Assembly (NCBI GenBank): GCA_905221605.1
Contig: CAJNDS010002246.1
Coordinates: 252,001 to 316,000 of the forward strand
Direction of reading: 5' to 3'
Origin: Symbiodinium natans
Lineage: Eukaryota > Sar > Dinophyceae > Suessiales > Symbiodiniaceae
DNA length: 64,000 nucleotides
The position numbers and the translations under genes are program-made. Shown here in pieces: positions 49,085 through 60,044 of the stretch; positions within the stretch are counted from its first letter, which is position 1; each line of letters starts with the position of its first letter. Under the pieces are notes generated by a model. The model was not told the origin of the DNA. It did no database searches and saw only the letters and a list, made by a program, of their open reading frames with translations.

Positions 49085-49262
49085 CAGGCAGCCCTGCAAA
49101 CGAAGTCTGAACGTGGGCCTTATGTCGGAAATTTTGAAGCAGCCAAAAATGGCCAAAAATGTGTGGTTAAGTTTTCGGGCGTAGGGGAGGATTTAGGGTG
49201 TCTGGCGATTAGAGATCAAAGAAGCCAAAGCTATGGCTATATGGAGATGCCTAACTCACCCG
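49085..49262 (+). CDS. Exon of about 59 codons ending at a family A element
   Basis: QAALQTKSERGPYVGNFEAA, KNGQKCVVKFSGVGEDLGCL, AIRDQRSQSYGYMEMPNSPD. It ends GATGG|GTCCATGTACC, where the family A element begins with GT. The frame contains no ATG start, as expected for an internal exon. No family recognised. Confidence 0.7.
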
Positions 49263-49499
49263 ATGGGTCCATGTACCTACATAGTATAAACTTTGGCCCT
49301 GGCACTGCTACATAGAACCCCCTGTTAAGGCCCAAGTATATATAATGAATGAGTGCATGACATACCAAACAAACTCGGCCCTAAACCCTAAACCCTAAGC
49401 CCGAAGTCGGGCTCACGGCTTTAGGGCTTCGGGCTTGGGCACCCCAAGCTCAAGATGACAAAGCCTTCAGAGACCCAATGCTTGCCGTACCCCACGCTA

Positions 49500-49650
49500 T
49501 GTGTGTATATATATATATATACCCCTCTGTAGATGTACTTCTTGTACATACAAACATGCACACATATGCACATGAATAAACACAAACAAGCCACTAAAGA
49601 AACAAACGAGTATTCAAATATAAATAAAAATATAAAATATAAATAAAAGC

Positions 49651-49692
<42 letters not shown>

Positions 49693-49820
49693 CTACATAT
49701 ATATATATATATATATGAATATAAATATAAAAAACACACACATATACATACATAGATATTATATATATATATATATGTATATATATATACATATATTTAT
49801 TTATATATATATATAAGCAT
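49500..49820. repeat. AT-rich (TA)n microsatellite island
   Basis: About 300 bp dominated by TATATA with ATAAATATAAA tracts. The Ile/Tyr frame over it is a repeat artefact. Similar smaller islands: 2396-2465 and 57285-57410. Confidence 0.95.
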
Positions 49821-50026
49821 ATGGGGTACCCAGAGATCCCCCTTACACCCATAAGGCTGGCCATCCTGATTTGTCAAGGTGCTCCCAGCGTTCGGAGCAG
49901 GCAACGTGCAACTCATCCCCCTGCCGTTCGGGTTTCGGGTCTAGGGTTTTAGGGTTCAGGGTTTAAGGTTTAGGGCTTGTAGGGGTTATGGGGGTTGGCA
50001 GGGATTATACATCAGTTTATTTGCCC

Positions 50027-50292
<266 letters not shown>

Positions 50293-50299
50293 CCCGGGT

Positions 50300-50880
50300 A
50301 AGGGTTTGTTGAGGGTTTAGGGGGTTTGGTGGGGTTTGTAGGGCTTGTAGGTGAGGTGCTGGGGCTTATAGGGGGTATAGGGCCTATGGGGCATAGGGCG
50401 TTGTAGGGTCTACAGTTTATAGACAAGTAAAGAGAGTTTATGAGTTTAGAGGTTCATAATGTAGAGTTTAAAGAGTTTAGAGGGTTCATAGGTTTACAGC
50501 GCTTGAAAAGGTTTATATATGGTTCACAGGAATGTATCGGGTTTATAGGGTATGGTTTAGGGGGTTGATTGAACTAAGCCCTAAACCCTAAGCCTAAACC
50601 CTAACATCGCAAGACTAGACACTGCGGGGTCTTACAATTTTCCATTCCACTACCAACATTGCGCCATCGAGGTAGCAAACAGTCCGAGTTGACGATTGTC
50701 CGAAACCCTGAGCCCTATACTGAACTCCACAGAACTGCTGACCCTGACATGCGGGATGTCATTTTGGGGCCCCTTCAGGTCAGAGTTTTTGAGAACCTGG
50801 AAGTGTAGGGTTTGGCTTTGTGTTTTAGGACAGCTTGGGGGCGTTCAGGGTTTAGGGTTTAGGATTTAGGGTTCAGGGTT
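50300..50880. other. Degenerate G-rich repeats, no gene
   Basis: GGGTTTATAGGG-type degraded units to about 50580, then about 200 bp of unique sequence without a convincing exon. Confidence 0.5.
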
Positions 50881-50884
50881 AGGG

Positions 50885-50969
50885 GCGCCTGCTTCTCCAT
50901 CTGAAGCTCCAGCCGCCACATGTCATCCAGCGTCACCTGGTCAACTGTGCCGAAAACGAGCTTGCACGC
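50885..50969 (-). CDS. Exon, strongly coding
   Basis: Minus frame reads KACKLVFGTVDQVTLDDMWR then LELQMEKQA, with G or C in nearly every third position and a preceding AAAAG acceptor. The plus frame (RLLLHLKLQPPHVIQRHLVN) is open but less likely. Confidence 0.65.
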
Positions 50970-51046
50970 CTTTTAACCTGTTGTAGGGGTTTAGGGTTTA
51001 GTGTTCAGTGTTTAGGGTTTAGGGTTTAGGGTTTAGGGTGGCAGCT

Positions 51047-51168
51047 GTAGTAGTGGAGACCGACTTGCAAAAGGAGCTCTGCCGTCTGGCCAGATCTCAG
51101 GGTCTAGGGCAGAGGGCTAAGAACGCAAAAGGCATCAGGAGACACAGCCGAGATTCCAAACCTTTAGG
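51047..51168 (+). CDS. Exon, strand supported
   Basis: VAAVVVETDLQKELCRLARS, QGLGQRAKNAKGIRRHSRDS, KP. All three minus frames carry stops. It runs into a TTTAGGG array of about 16 units (51167-51280). Confidence 0.7.
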
Positions 51169-51863
51169 GTTTAGGGTTTAGGGTTTAGGGTTTAGGGTTT
51201 AGGGTTTAGGGTTTAGGGTTTAGGGTTTAGGGTTTAGGGTTTAGGGTTTAGGGTTTAGGGTTTAGGGTTTAGGGTTTAGGACCACACACCAAAACCCAAT
51301 TTCGAGACCTTGATGGACGAAAGGCATGTTCAAGAACTCTAAGCCCCACACTTTGACGCTCCAAAAAGTGCTTGGCAAGTCTATTCGGTTTTGGGTTTAG
51401 GGTTTGGGGTTTGGGGTTTAGGGAACTTTTGGGCCCTTTGTTGGGTAGAGGGTTTCTAGACCCAAGAGTAACCTAGGAATAAAAACAGTGCCCTTTTTGG
51501 TTGAAAAAAGGGGGTCAGAAGGGAACCTGAAACCCCAAAAAAAGGGGAATAAGGGCCTACTTTGGGTTAAGGGTTTAGGGTTTAGAGTAAACCTTGGATG
51601 TTCCCCCTTATAATGGGGATTATAACCTGGGGTACTTTAATCCCTATTCAGGACTGGTAGTATAAGGGGGAACATCCCAAGTTTAAACCATAAATCTTAC
51701 CCCTAAACTCCAAACCCCACACCCCAAACCCTAAAACCCTAAAACCCTAAAACCCTAAAACCCTAAACCCTAAACCCTAAACCCTAAACCCTAAACCCTA
51801 AACCCTAAACCCTAAACCCTAAACCCCTAAACCCTAAACCCTAAACCGCTCAGGGTGAGCAGA

Positions 51864-51932
51864 GGGCCTCCTGCTTCGGTCCCGACTCACAGGCCCCGCC
51901 AAAAATCCAGAGGGCACCTGCTTTCGCACCAG
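51864..51932 (+). CDS. Exon island
   Basis: GEQRASCFGPDSQAPPKIQR then APAFAP, ending CCAG|GTTTCAG. It follows an extended CCCTAAA array (51764-51847). Confidence 0.55.
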
Positions 51933-52223
51933 GTTTCAGGGAGGGGGGGGGGGGGGGGTAGGTTTAGGGTTTTAGGGTTTAGGTTTAGGGTTTAGGGTTT
52001 AGGGTTTAGGTTTAGGGTTTAGGGTTTTAGGGTTTAGGGTTTAGGGTTTAGGGATTAGGGTTGAGGTTGAGGGTTGAGGGTGAGGGATGTCTAGTACACA
52101 AAAATTAAGAGCATGTTCCCAGTAAATCCCTAAGGTTTTCTCTGCTGCGTGATAGGCCATATGAAAATGAGTTTAAACGGAATGAAGCTCTGGCATGACA
52201 TTCACATATGGAAACGAAGACTT

Positions 52224-52443
52224 GGTAGCCCAGTAACCAGCCCAGAGGGTCCATTTGTAGTACTCTTATGGAATTAGGTACCCCCAAAACCGATTCAGTA
52301 TGGCTTTTTGGGGTACCTAATTCCATAATAGTAATACAAATGGACCCTCTGGGTGTTACAATAAGGGCACCCTTTTCTTGCGCTGGTTACTTTAGAAGAG
52401 GACCTTGAACCAACAAAAGATAAAGGGCACCACTGGGCTACCC
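52224..52443. mobile_element. Family D element nested in a family E element
   Basis: The outer ends GGTAGCCCAGTAACCAG and CACTGGGCTACC enclose the family D copy at 52241-52353. Confidence 0.85.
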
Positions 52444-53139
52444 AGAAGAACGTCAAATCCCCCTTTAAGGCAAGAAACCCTGAACACCCCCAACCCTAAG
52501 CACGAAAAAAAAAAAAAAAAAAAAACAAAAACATCTTGACGCAAAAAACTCGCCAAAAACCCTTAGCAACCTAACCTGAACAACTCAGAACCCTAAACCC
52601 CTAAACCCTTAACCCCAAACGCCTCAAACCTAGGATGGAACCTTAAAAACCCTCTGCACAATATTCCTGAATATCATCCTCTTAAACCCAATAAGGGACA
52701 GCATAAGAAATGTCCCAAGGGCCTACCTAGAAACCCTAACCCTAAACCCTGAACCTAAACCCTAAACCCTAAACCCCAAAACACCTACTTTAGCCCTGAA
52801 CAAGGAACACCTCCCAAGGCCATTTGGTCCCAAATCCTCCCAAGCACATACTTGGGCCTTTAACAGGGTTTAGGGTTTGGGTTTCGGGTTTCGGGTTTAG
52901 GGTTCCCACGGTAGTTTAGGGTTTAGGGTGCCCACGTATTTAATTACCCAAGTTGTCTCCCAAAGCCCGAAAACCCTAAACCCCAAACCCCAAACCCTAA
53001 ACCCTGTTGAAGGCCCACGTATCTGCTTCGGTATACTTCTAACCCAAACGCTAAACCCTAAACCCTTTTGGGGAAAGCTGCGGGCGGGCCCCTGGGAAGT
53101 TTAGTCAAGCCTGGGGTCGCGCCTTTACCCTAACATCTT

Positions 53140-53259
53140 GGGATGTTCCTTATCCTAACAGCTCTTTATAGGGATTATAGTATCCCTAAACCCTAAACCC
53201 TAAACCCTGGACCCTGGACCCTAAACCCTATTATAATCCCTAATCAGGGGGAAAATCCC
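53140..53259. mobile_element. Family B element split by a CCCTAAA array
   Basis: Arms GGGATTATAGTA and TATTATAATCCC, adjacent at the centre of other copies, are separated by about 48 bp of CCCTAAA/CCCTGGA units (53183-53230). Confidence 0.8.
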
Positions 53260-53472
53260 ATCTCACCTAGCCCAATAAGTTAATAAGGGTACCCCTTTTG
53301 GGAGTTGGCCAAAGAGAGGTAAAGGGTACCACTGGGCGACCAAGATAAGCCCTGTCTCAAGCATATGAGTCCTAACAACCCCCCATAACCCTGGAAACCC
53401 AAGGTTTAGGGTTTAGGGTTTAGGGTTTAGGGTTTAGGGTTTAGGGTTTAGGGTTTAGGGTTTAGGGTTTAG

Positions 53473-53665
53473 GCTTGTTGCTCTCAAGGTGCAAGCTGCT
53501 GTGGGACTGGGCCTTGATCTCTATTAGAGATTGGCGTTGGGCTTTAGAGGTATGACAGGTTTGGGGTTTGGGGTTTGGGGTTTAGGGTTTAGGGTTTAGG
53601 GTTTAGGGTTTGGGGAAATCTGGGCCGACTTCGGCTCCTTCACGGGTTTCGTTCAGGCCGGAGGA
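53473..53665. repeat. Paralogous segment, copy 1 (partner 55737-56090)
   Basis: GCTTGTTGCTCTCAAG...CAAGCTGCTGTGGGACTGGG...CCGACTTCGGCTCCTTCACGG. It has an array at 53559-53617 where copy 2 has none, and lacks the two arrays of copy 2. Confidence 0.85.
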
Positions 53666-54532
53666 TGTGCTATTCTCCTCAGCTGATCTTGTAGGGCACT
53701 GCTGTCATCTCCATAAGCAGCATGGCCCCAGGTCACCACAGATCCATCGGCCCGGATCGCGGCAAACGCCTGCTCGGAAGCTTGCACCTGCTGCACGTTC
53801 TTGAGCCGAGCTTGTGCGGCGCTGCTGTCCCCACCGTCTCCAGCATCGCCCCAGGTTACCACAGATCCATCAGCCCGGATCGCAGCAAAAGCATACATAG
53901 AAGCTTGCACTTGCTGCACGTTCTCGAGCTGCTCTTGTACACTACTGCTGTCACCGCCGAAACAGGCATTGCCCCAGGCCACCACTGATCCATCGGCCCG
54001 GATCGCAGCAAACGCAGCGCAAGAGGCTTGCACCTGCTGCACGTTCCTCAACTGGTGTTGTACAGCACCGCTGTCGCCGCCACAACCAGCAGGGCCCCAG
54101 GTCACCACAAACCCATCAGCCCTGAGCGCAGCAAAAGCATACATAGAAGCTTGGACCTGCTGCACGTTCTTGAGTTGCGCTTGTACAGCACTGCTGTCGC
54201 CGCCACAAGCGGCATTACCCCAGGTCACCACAGATTCATCATTCATCGCCCAGCAGTGCCGCAAACGCGGTGCGACGGAACATGCACTTGCACTTTGAAG
54301 CCGAAAGGTGTACCTGTCCCACATTCAGGGTCAGCACGTCGTTGTCTTGTAAACGTGCTCGCTTGACTGTACCTTCGGCCAGTGTATCTCCAGAGGCTGT
54401 CAATAGTCTGCCCTTGCCAACTCTTAACGAGCCCTGGGCTTTTTGGCACAAGCGAGTCACAAACTCTTCTGGCTCCGTTGCCAGCGTCACGTTCGTGCCA
54501 CTCAGGAGGTGCACATGGACTGAAATCGACAT
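53653..54532 (-). pseudogene. RCC1-like repeat protein with ubiquitin-like N-terminus, copy C (frameshifted)
   Basis: ATG at 54532: MSISVHVHLLSGTNVTLATE..., the ubiquitin-like domain, then repeats. A 7 bp tandem duplication (ATTCATC at 54234-54240 and 54241-54247) shifts the frame within GDESVVTWG. Beyond it five more 41-residue repeats stay open to 53653, where the protein ends QDQLRRIAHPPA, that is, cut within a repeat and fused to unrelated sequence from copy 1 of the paralogous segment. An assembly error is possible for the 7 bp. Confidence 0.82.
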
Positions 54533-54539
54533 GATGCCA

Positions 54540-54935
54540 GGGACGCCAAGTACCCATTGGCCAGTAGAAAAGGCGACGGTCTAGAAAAAGGAAGAAGGAC
54601 AGACCCAACAACAAAAGATTAATCTCAGTGGATCGTATCACGAATAATACTCTCAGCACTTACAATACCTGGACTCAATTTGTCGTCTACAAAGATGTTT
54701 ATCACTCCGACGGCAGCGCCCATCTCTCACCCCATGACCTTCTCGGCGAAGGAGCTGCATCAGAGCCGAGACTATTTGTTGGTATGTTGCACTGAGAGCA
54801 GCGAGACAACACTGCTTCGCCAGCATGGGCTCCGACTTAGATTCGCTCAGTCGTAATCCAACAGATGATGGCTTCGTGGTTCAATTTCTGTTCCAGCATC
54901 CAGTTCATCAGCAGGGTAAAAACTAACCTGTCTCA
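54540..54935. other. Upstream region of copy C, possible exon
   Basis: Unique, array-free. Overlapping plus frames at 54690-54845 (FVVYKDVYHSDGSAHLSPHD; HQSRDYLLVCCTESSETTLL) are short and cannot be ranked. May hold the promoter of copy C. Confidence 0.3.
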
Positions 54936-54989
54936 CGACCCTAAACCCTAAACCCTAAACCCTAAACCCTATACCCTAAACCCTAAACC

Positions 54990-55397
54990 CTAAACCCTAC
55001 CTGGAGCCTGCATATGACGTGAAAAAAACAGCCTTTCCATGAAAACAGCCTTTTTCAAGACATGGACCCAAAAACAGCCCGCGAGTCGGAATTTGGTTAG
55101 GTAGCCGACAAAAAGGCTACATTGAAATTTGTGACGGTGTTCAACTCGAGGACGTTCGATTGCTACGTTTTCTGCGGGTTCTTGCTTGTTGAAGCAACGA
55201 ACGCCTGAAGCCACAAGCCGGAACCCTGAATTTGCAAACTCAAACAACACGCAAACCTGAAGCCAAGCCATGAAAGCCTGAAGGAAAAAGCGGAAATGGC
55301 CGGAAAAAAGGCGGAATTTGCCGGACAAAGGCGGAATTTGCCGGAGTTCATTTCTTGTCTTGCTGAAACAGCCGAGAACCTTGACCTGTAGCATCAC
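54990..55397 (-). CDS. Hypothetical frame over degenerate repeats
   Basis: A 135-codon minus frame, Phe/Arg-rich (LSGKFRLFSGHFRFFLQAFM). The + strand shows GGCGGAATTTGCCGG twice and related words, like 41030-41150. Probably a degenerate repeat rather than a gene. Confidence 0.25.
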   Translation of the reverse strand: MMLQVKVLGCFSKTRNELRQIPPLSGKFRLFSGHFRFFLQAFMAWLQVCVLFEFANSGFRLVASGVRCFNKQEPAENVAIERPRVEHRHKFQCSLFVGYLTKFRLAGCFWVHVLKKAVFMERLFFSRHMQAPGRV

Positions 55398-55638
55398 ATT
55401 GTCACGGCATCAGAAGCAAACCTCTGGTCGACACGAGCTACGCAGAAGGAACCCTGAAGCATTTTGTTGCTTTGCATTTGGGTGCGTGCGCCCTCACCAG
55501 GAAAAAGGCGGTTTTTGTTTGTCATGGCTGTTTTGTTCAAAAACGCTTGTTTTGGAGCAGCTTGGCTGTTTTGGGTGCTAATTTGGCTTGTGGCCATTCT
55601 TTCGCGTACACAGAAGGTCCAGGTAAACCCTAAACCCA

Positions 55639-55754
55639 GCTCACGCTCTCCATCGGTGGGTGAAGAATCCGACACTTTAACGTTTCCACGTCTCGCTGAG
55701 ACGAAGAGCGCAGCCCACAGAACCCTTGAAAGCCGGGCTTGTTGCTCACAAGCT
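55639..55754 (+). CDS. Exon interrupted by a CCCTAAA array
   Basis: SSRSPSVGEESDTLTFPRLA, ETKSAAHRTLESRACCSQA. CAAGCT (55749-55754) is repeated at 55795-55800 after 40 bp of CCCTAAA. Past the array the frame can continue AVGLGFQLF and stop. Confidence 0.55.
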
Positions 55755-56090
55755 AACCCTAAACCCTAAACCCTAAACCCTAAACCCTAAACTACAAGCT
55801 GCTGTGGGACTGGGCTTCCAGCTCTTTTAGAGGTTGGCGCTGGGCATTAGAGGCATTAGAGGTTATGGTTTTGGGAAACAGGGGCCGGCTTCGGTTTAGG
55901 GTTATGGTTTAGGGTTTAGGGTTTAGGGTTTAAAGATAGGGTTTAGGGTTTAGGGTTTAGGGTTTAGGGTTTAGGGTTTAGGGTTTAGGGTTTAGGGTTT
56001 AGGGTTTAGGGTTTAGGGGTTAGGGGTTAGGGGTTAGGGTTTAGGGTTTAGGGTTTAGGGTTCCTTCACGGATCTCGCTTTCCTTGGGGA
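55737..56090. repeat. Paralogous segment, copy 2 (partner 53473-53665)
   Basis: Same backbone as copy 1, with arrays at 55755-55794 (CCCTAAA) and 55894-56060 (TTTAGGG) at positions where copy 1 reads straight through. Confidence 0.85.
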
Positions 56091-56235
56091 CCAGCTGAAC
56101 CCCAAAATTGAGGCCCTGTACCCTGGTTCTACTAAAATTCCTCTTAAGGTATACGAACCAAAACCACTAAACGGTAAACCCTCGACCTTAAACCCTACCC
56201 CTAAACCCTTTCAGGGTTCATTTGGTTCCTCAAGG
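56076..56235. mobile_element. Family J element
   Basis: CCTTGGGGACCAGCTGAACC... and ...GGTTCATTTGGTTCCTCAAGG. Other copies: 57526-57658 and 63195-63297. The inner end of the arm naturally reads AAATGAACCCTAAA, so one telomere-type unit is part of the element. Confidence 0.8.
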
Positions 56236-56405
56236 CAAGCCGCCGTAAACCCTGAACCCTACCCCTAAACCCTAAACCCTAAACCCTAAACCCTAAACCC
56301 TTTTAGGGTTCCCCAGATCAAGCCCACAAGACCCGGCGCCTCGCGACACGACGCAGCCTGCGGCCATGCGGCCTCGCGGAGCCTGGGGCATGCGTTCGTA
56401 GGGTC

Positions 56406-56498
56406 TAAACCCTAAACCCTAAACCCTAAACCCTAAACCCTAAACCCTAAACCCTAAACCCTAAACCCTAAACCCTAAACCCTAAACCCTAAACCCTA
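56406..56498 (-). repeat. CCCTAAA array
   Basis: About 13 perfect units. The preceding island 56320-56404 is GC-rich, but I could not choose a frame. Confidence 0.95.
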
Positions 56499-57284
56499 AG
56501 GCGGTGTAGGGGTGTTCTAAACTTCTCGGAGTCCAGCTGGAAGTCACCGGTCTGCCTTGTAGATTGCCCAGCTCTTCCATCGTGAACCCTGAACCCCAGG
56601 CACCAGAGCGCAAGTTAGGGCCTAGGGTTTAGGGTTTAGGGTTTCGGGTTTAGGGTTTATAGGGTTCATGTAGCTCTGAAGCTACTCTATAGGAACCCGT
56701 TAAGGCCCAAGTATCCACTATGTCATACATGGACCCTGTAGGGCCGTAAATCCTAGAAAACAAGCCTCGCGGAGGTCCTCGCCGCTCTGCGAGGGCCCTG
56801 GCGCCCACACGCAGGGTCTGAGGGGTGGGTTTAGGGTTTAGGGTTTAGGGTTTAGGGTTTAGGGTTCAGGGTCTAGGGTTTAGGGTTCAGGGTTTAGTAA
56901 GGGTTAAGTCCTTAATAGGGAATGGGGTAGGTAGGAACTGTATATAATCCCGTATATTTGTCTAAGTGGTCATTTCGGTTACCTGACTCCGTCCTTCTCT
57001 ATCTAGAACGTCAACCCCTGACTCCGTCCGTCTCTATCTCGAACGTAAACCTCTGCAAGCACTTAACTAGTTGCATTCCCTAAAGGTCCATGTACTTATG
57101 TAGTACATACCTGGGCCCTAAAGCTACTATATGGGAAACCCTTTAAGGCCCAAGTATATACTATATAGGTACATGGACCCTTAGGGATTTGCACTAGAAT
57201 TTCATCTGGGTTCAGAGTTCAGTGTCTATGGCTTCGGGCACCTAGGGAGCTGTCGGAGATGACCCTGGGGCATCTTGATTCTTA

Positions 57285-57512
57285 GCGGTATGTATGTATA
57301 TACATATATATATGTGTGTATATATATATGTATGTATATGTAAATATGTGTATATATAGATATAATATATATATACATATATATATGTATATATATATAT
57401 GTGTGTATTCATAAATGGGATCCCTTGTACCGGCGCCCTCGGAGAAAAAAAAAAAAAAAACGGGCTGATTAACACACAAGGACAATGAAAAGAAAGGAAC
57501 TACTCTCTTCAC
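57285..57512. repeat. TATATG/TATA microsatellite
   Basis: Alternating TATATATGTATG tracts; the overlying Ile/Tyr frame is an artefact. A run of A follows at 57445-57461. Confidence 0.9.
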
Positions 57513-57992
57513 CTGACAAAACTCTTGGGGACCAAATGAACCCTAAATTTGGGGCCATATACAGTCATAAACCCTCTACTCTTTTAAATCCTCTTGGGGT
57601 ATATGATATGAGCCCAACACCCTTTCAGGGGTTTATTTGGTCCTGAAGGATTAACACCCTTCCAACAATGAAGCAAGACTTTGCCGCAACATCTCACTCC
57701 CGTTCCCTACACCTTTCAGAACCCTACTGCTCGGGCTAAGAGTTTATGATGAAGCAAAGAAAGCATAGGCTATCGAGCAAGTGTCCCATCAATTGCTCTG
57801 CATTAAGGTTACGCACTCCGATCGCACGTCGAAGGATGCCTGTCTGAGATCAACTTTCTCAATGTTAAGTTTCGGTTGCACCCGGAGAGGTGTACGTCTC
57901 AAACCCTATATAGCCTCAAGATACCCGAAACCACGAGAATCTGTAGTTTCAATACAACCGAGTGTGCTTCAAGTTAGTTCAGCCCTTCCCTC

Positions 57993-58290
57993 ATGTACCA
58001 CGCCTTTTTCTTGCTGGGATGCTTGCAAGACTGTGGGCGGATGGCTTTAGACCCGACCAAACCGCTCGATGTTTCTCGCGCGGCTGCCCTGCTAGCCAGC
58101 CCATCGGAACGAGCCTGTCTGAGCAAACATCATGCGAGTAATGCGGGTAAGTTCTCTAAATTAGGGTCCCTTTTGGGGTCCCCAATATAGTACGGCAGCC
58201 TTAAAAGAAGGACCCCCGAAGGGATCCTAATTTGGAGAACTACCCATGTAAGTACCGAACCATCAGCGCGTAACTCACATTCAACCCTGA
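57993..58290 (+). CDS. Two exons around a family C element acting as intron
   Basis: Exon 57993-58146 (ATG, or an in-frame upstream start): MYHAFFLLGCLQDCGRMALD, PTKPLDVSRAAALLASPSER, ACLSKHHASNA. Intron 58147-58252 begins GTAAGTTCTC and ends CATGTAAG, and is a family C element. Exon 58253-58290 continues VPNHQRVTHIQP and TGA. GTAAG occurs at both intron ends (58147-58151, 58248-58252), like a 5 bp target duplication providing both splice sites. Function unknown. Confidence 0.65.
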
Positions 58291-58767
58291 GCCCTAAACC
58301 CCAAACCCTAAACCCCAAACCCTAAACCCTAAACCCTAAACCCCAAACCCTAAGCCCTAAACATGAGACCCAAAGAGCCTTCAGAAGTTGCAGCCTCCCC
58401 ACTCTGGGAACTTCTGCAGACCTCGTTTTCCGACACTCACTCTGATTGCACAACACTGTTTAGGGTTTAGGGTTTAGGGTTTAGGGTTTAGGGTTTAGGG
58501 TTTAGGGTTTAGGGTTTAGTCACCCTTATACTAACAGTCCTTAATGGGAATTATGAAGGGGGTACAAAAATCCCTATTAAGGATTGTTAGTGTAACGGGA
58601 ACATCCCAACTTGTAGGGGTTGTCGGACTGAAAACAAGAAAGCATTTCCTAAGCTTGGCTCTTTTTCTTATAGGAACGGCCAGGGCAAGGAAACCCAGAC
58701 TTTGGGACCCCCCAACATAATCCCTACACCCCATTCAGGTAGCTTGTCTTCCTTTTCCGGGGTTTAG

Positions 58768-59400
58768 GGTCTACAGAAACTGTATAAGGTTTGGGTCCCA
58801 ACCACGTGTTTAACGAAAAGCTTTCAGCGAAACTTTTTTTTCCGGAACCGTTTTAACCGGAATGTACAGGCGGATTCTTGGACGAAATTGTCTTTGCTTT
58901 ATGCCTTCACAAACATAGAATCCCATGGCTGGGTGTGAACGAAACATGGCCGGGGCGTGCTAGGGTTTGTGGTTTATAGAGATTGTGTAGGTTTTGGGCC
59001 TCAATAGCGTTGTCAAGAAATCGTTTGCAAACAAGCGTTTCAACGAAAGCCTTCAACGAAAGTTTCTGTAGACTGCGTTCTTTCGAAATCATTGGTTTCC
59101 ATGGTTGGGTGCGAACGAAACGTTGCCGGTCCAGGGGGATCTGCAAAACCTGCTTTACCGATGTCGTATAGGGCTTGGGTCCCAACAACATTATTTTCAA
59201 ACAAAAGTATTGAACGAAAGTGTTGAACGAAAGTTTTGATCTGTGTTGGGAATTAGGAGCTTGGATGGGGGAAGGCCCTAGAGGTTCAAGTGAACTGAGC
59301 ATACTGGTCTTAACCTCGGCTTCGTCAGGTGTTTAGACAAGAAAACATGGGAAATGCAGAATGACACCACATACAATTCTCATCTATTTTGTCTTGAGGG
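58768..59400. repeat. Relative of the 17118-18277 repeat unit
   Basis: Three ACAGAAACTGTATAAGGTTT / ATAGAGATTGTGTAGGTTTT-type starts with CGAAA-rich tracts (58770, 58974, about 59165). End ACCACATACAATTCTCATCT...TTTTGTCTTGAGGG, then TTTAGGG. The minus frame at 58907-59302 is not convincing as a gene. Confidence 0.7.
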
Positions 59401-59626
59401 TTTAGGGTTTAGGGTTGGGATGTTCCCCCTTATACTCAGAGTCCTTCATAGGGACTAGAAAGGGGGTTACTATAATCCATATTCAGGACTGTTAGTACAA
59501 GGAAACCCCTAAACCCCAAACCCTAAACCCCAAACCCTAAACCCTAAACCCAAGGTTAGGGTCTAGGGAAGGCTCCAGTCTGGAACCCTCCAGTCTACCC
59601 ATAAGTAGCCCTAAACCCTGAAACTG

Positions 59627-59935
59627 TAACCCTAAACCCTAAATCCCTAATCCCTAAACCCTAAATCCCTAAACCTCTCACCCGAAAACCTAAACCTTAA
59701 ACACTAAACCCCAAACCCTAGACCCTAAACCCTAAACGTAGGTAGTTAGGACCCGTCGGGTAACACCACGCTGCTGTCACCCGAAACCCTAAACCCTAAA
59801 TCCCTAAAACCCTAAACCCTGAATCCCTAAACCTCTCACCCCAAAACCTAAACCCTAAACACTAAGCCCCAAACCCTACCCTACCTAGACCCTAAACCCT
59901 AAACCCTAAACCCTAAACCCTACACCCTTGACCCT
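59627..59935 (-). repeat. Duplicated block of variant CCCTAAA array
   Basis: CCCTAAATCCCTAA...AAACCTCTCACCCGAAAACC...AAACACTAAACCCC at 59627-59740 recurs at 59783-59900 with few changes, so a mixed array was duplicated as a unit. Confidence 0.75.
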
Positions 59936-59945
59936 TGACCCCTGT

Positions 59946-60044
59946 TCCGAGAGGCTGAGCGCGCACCCAGCAGCCACGGCTGCGGGCGCAGAAGCGGCGG
60001 CCAAGGAGCTGCCAGGCGTGACAGCAAAGAGTCCTTTTAAAGTT
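59946..60044 (+). CDS. Exon island, Ala-rich helical
   Basis: SERLSAHPAATAAGAEAAAK then ELPGVTAKSPFKV and TAG. The minus is open too. Array on both sides. Confidence 0.5.

Noticed and set aside
49421-49864. Ile/Tyr-rich membrane-like protein
   Set aside because: Translation of a (TA)n microsatellite.
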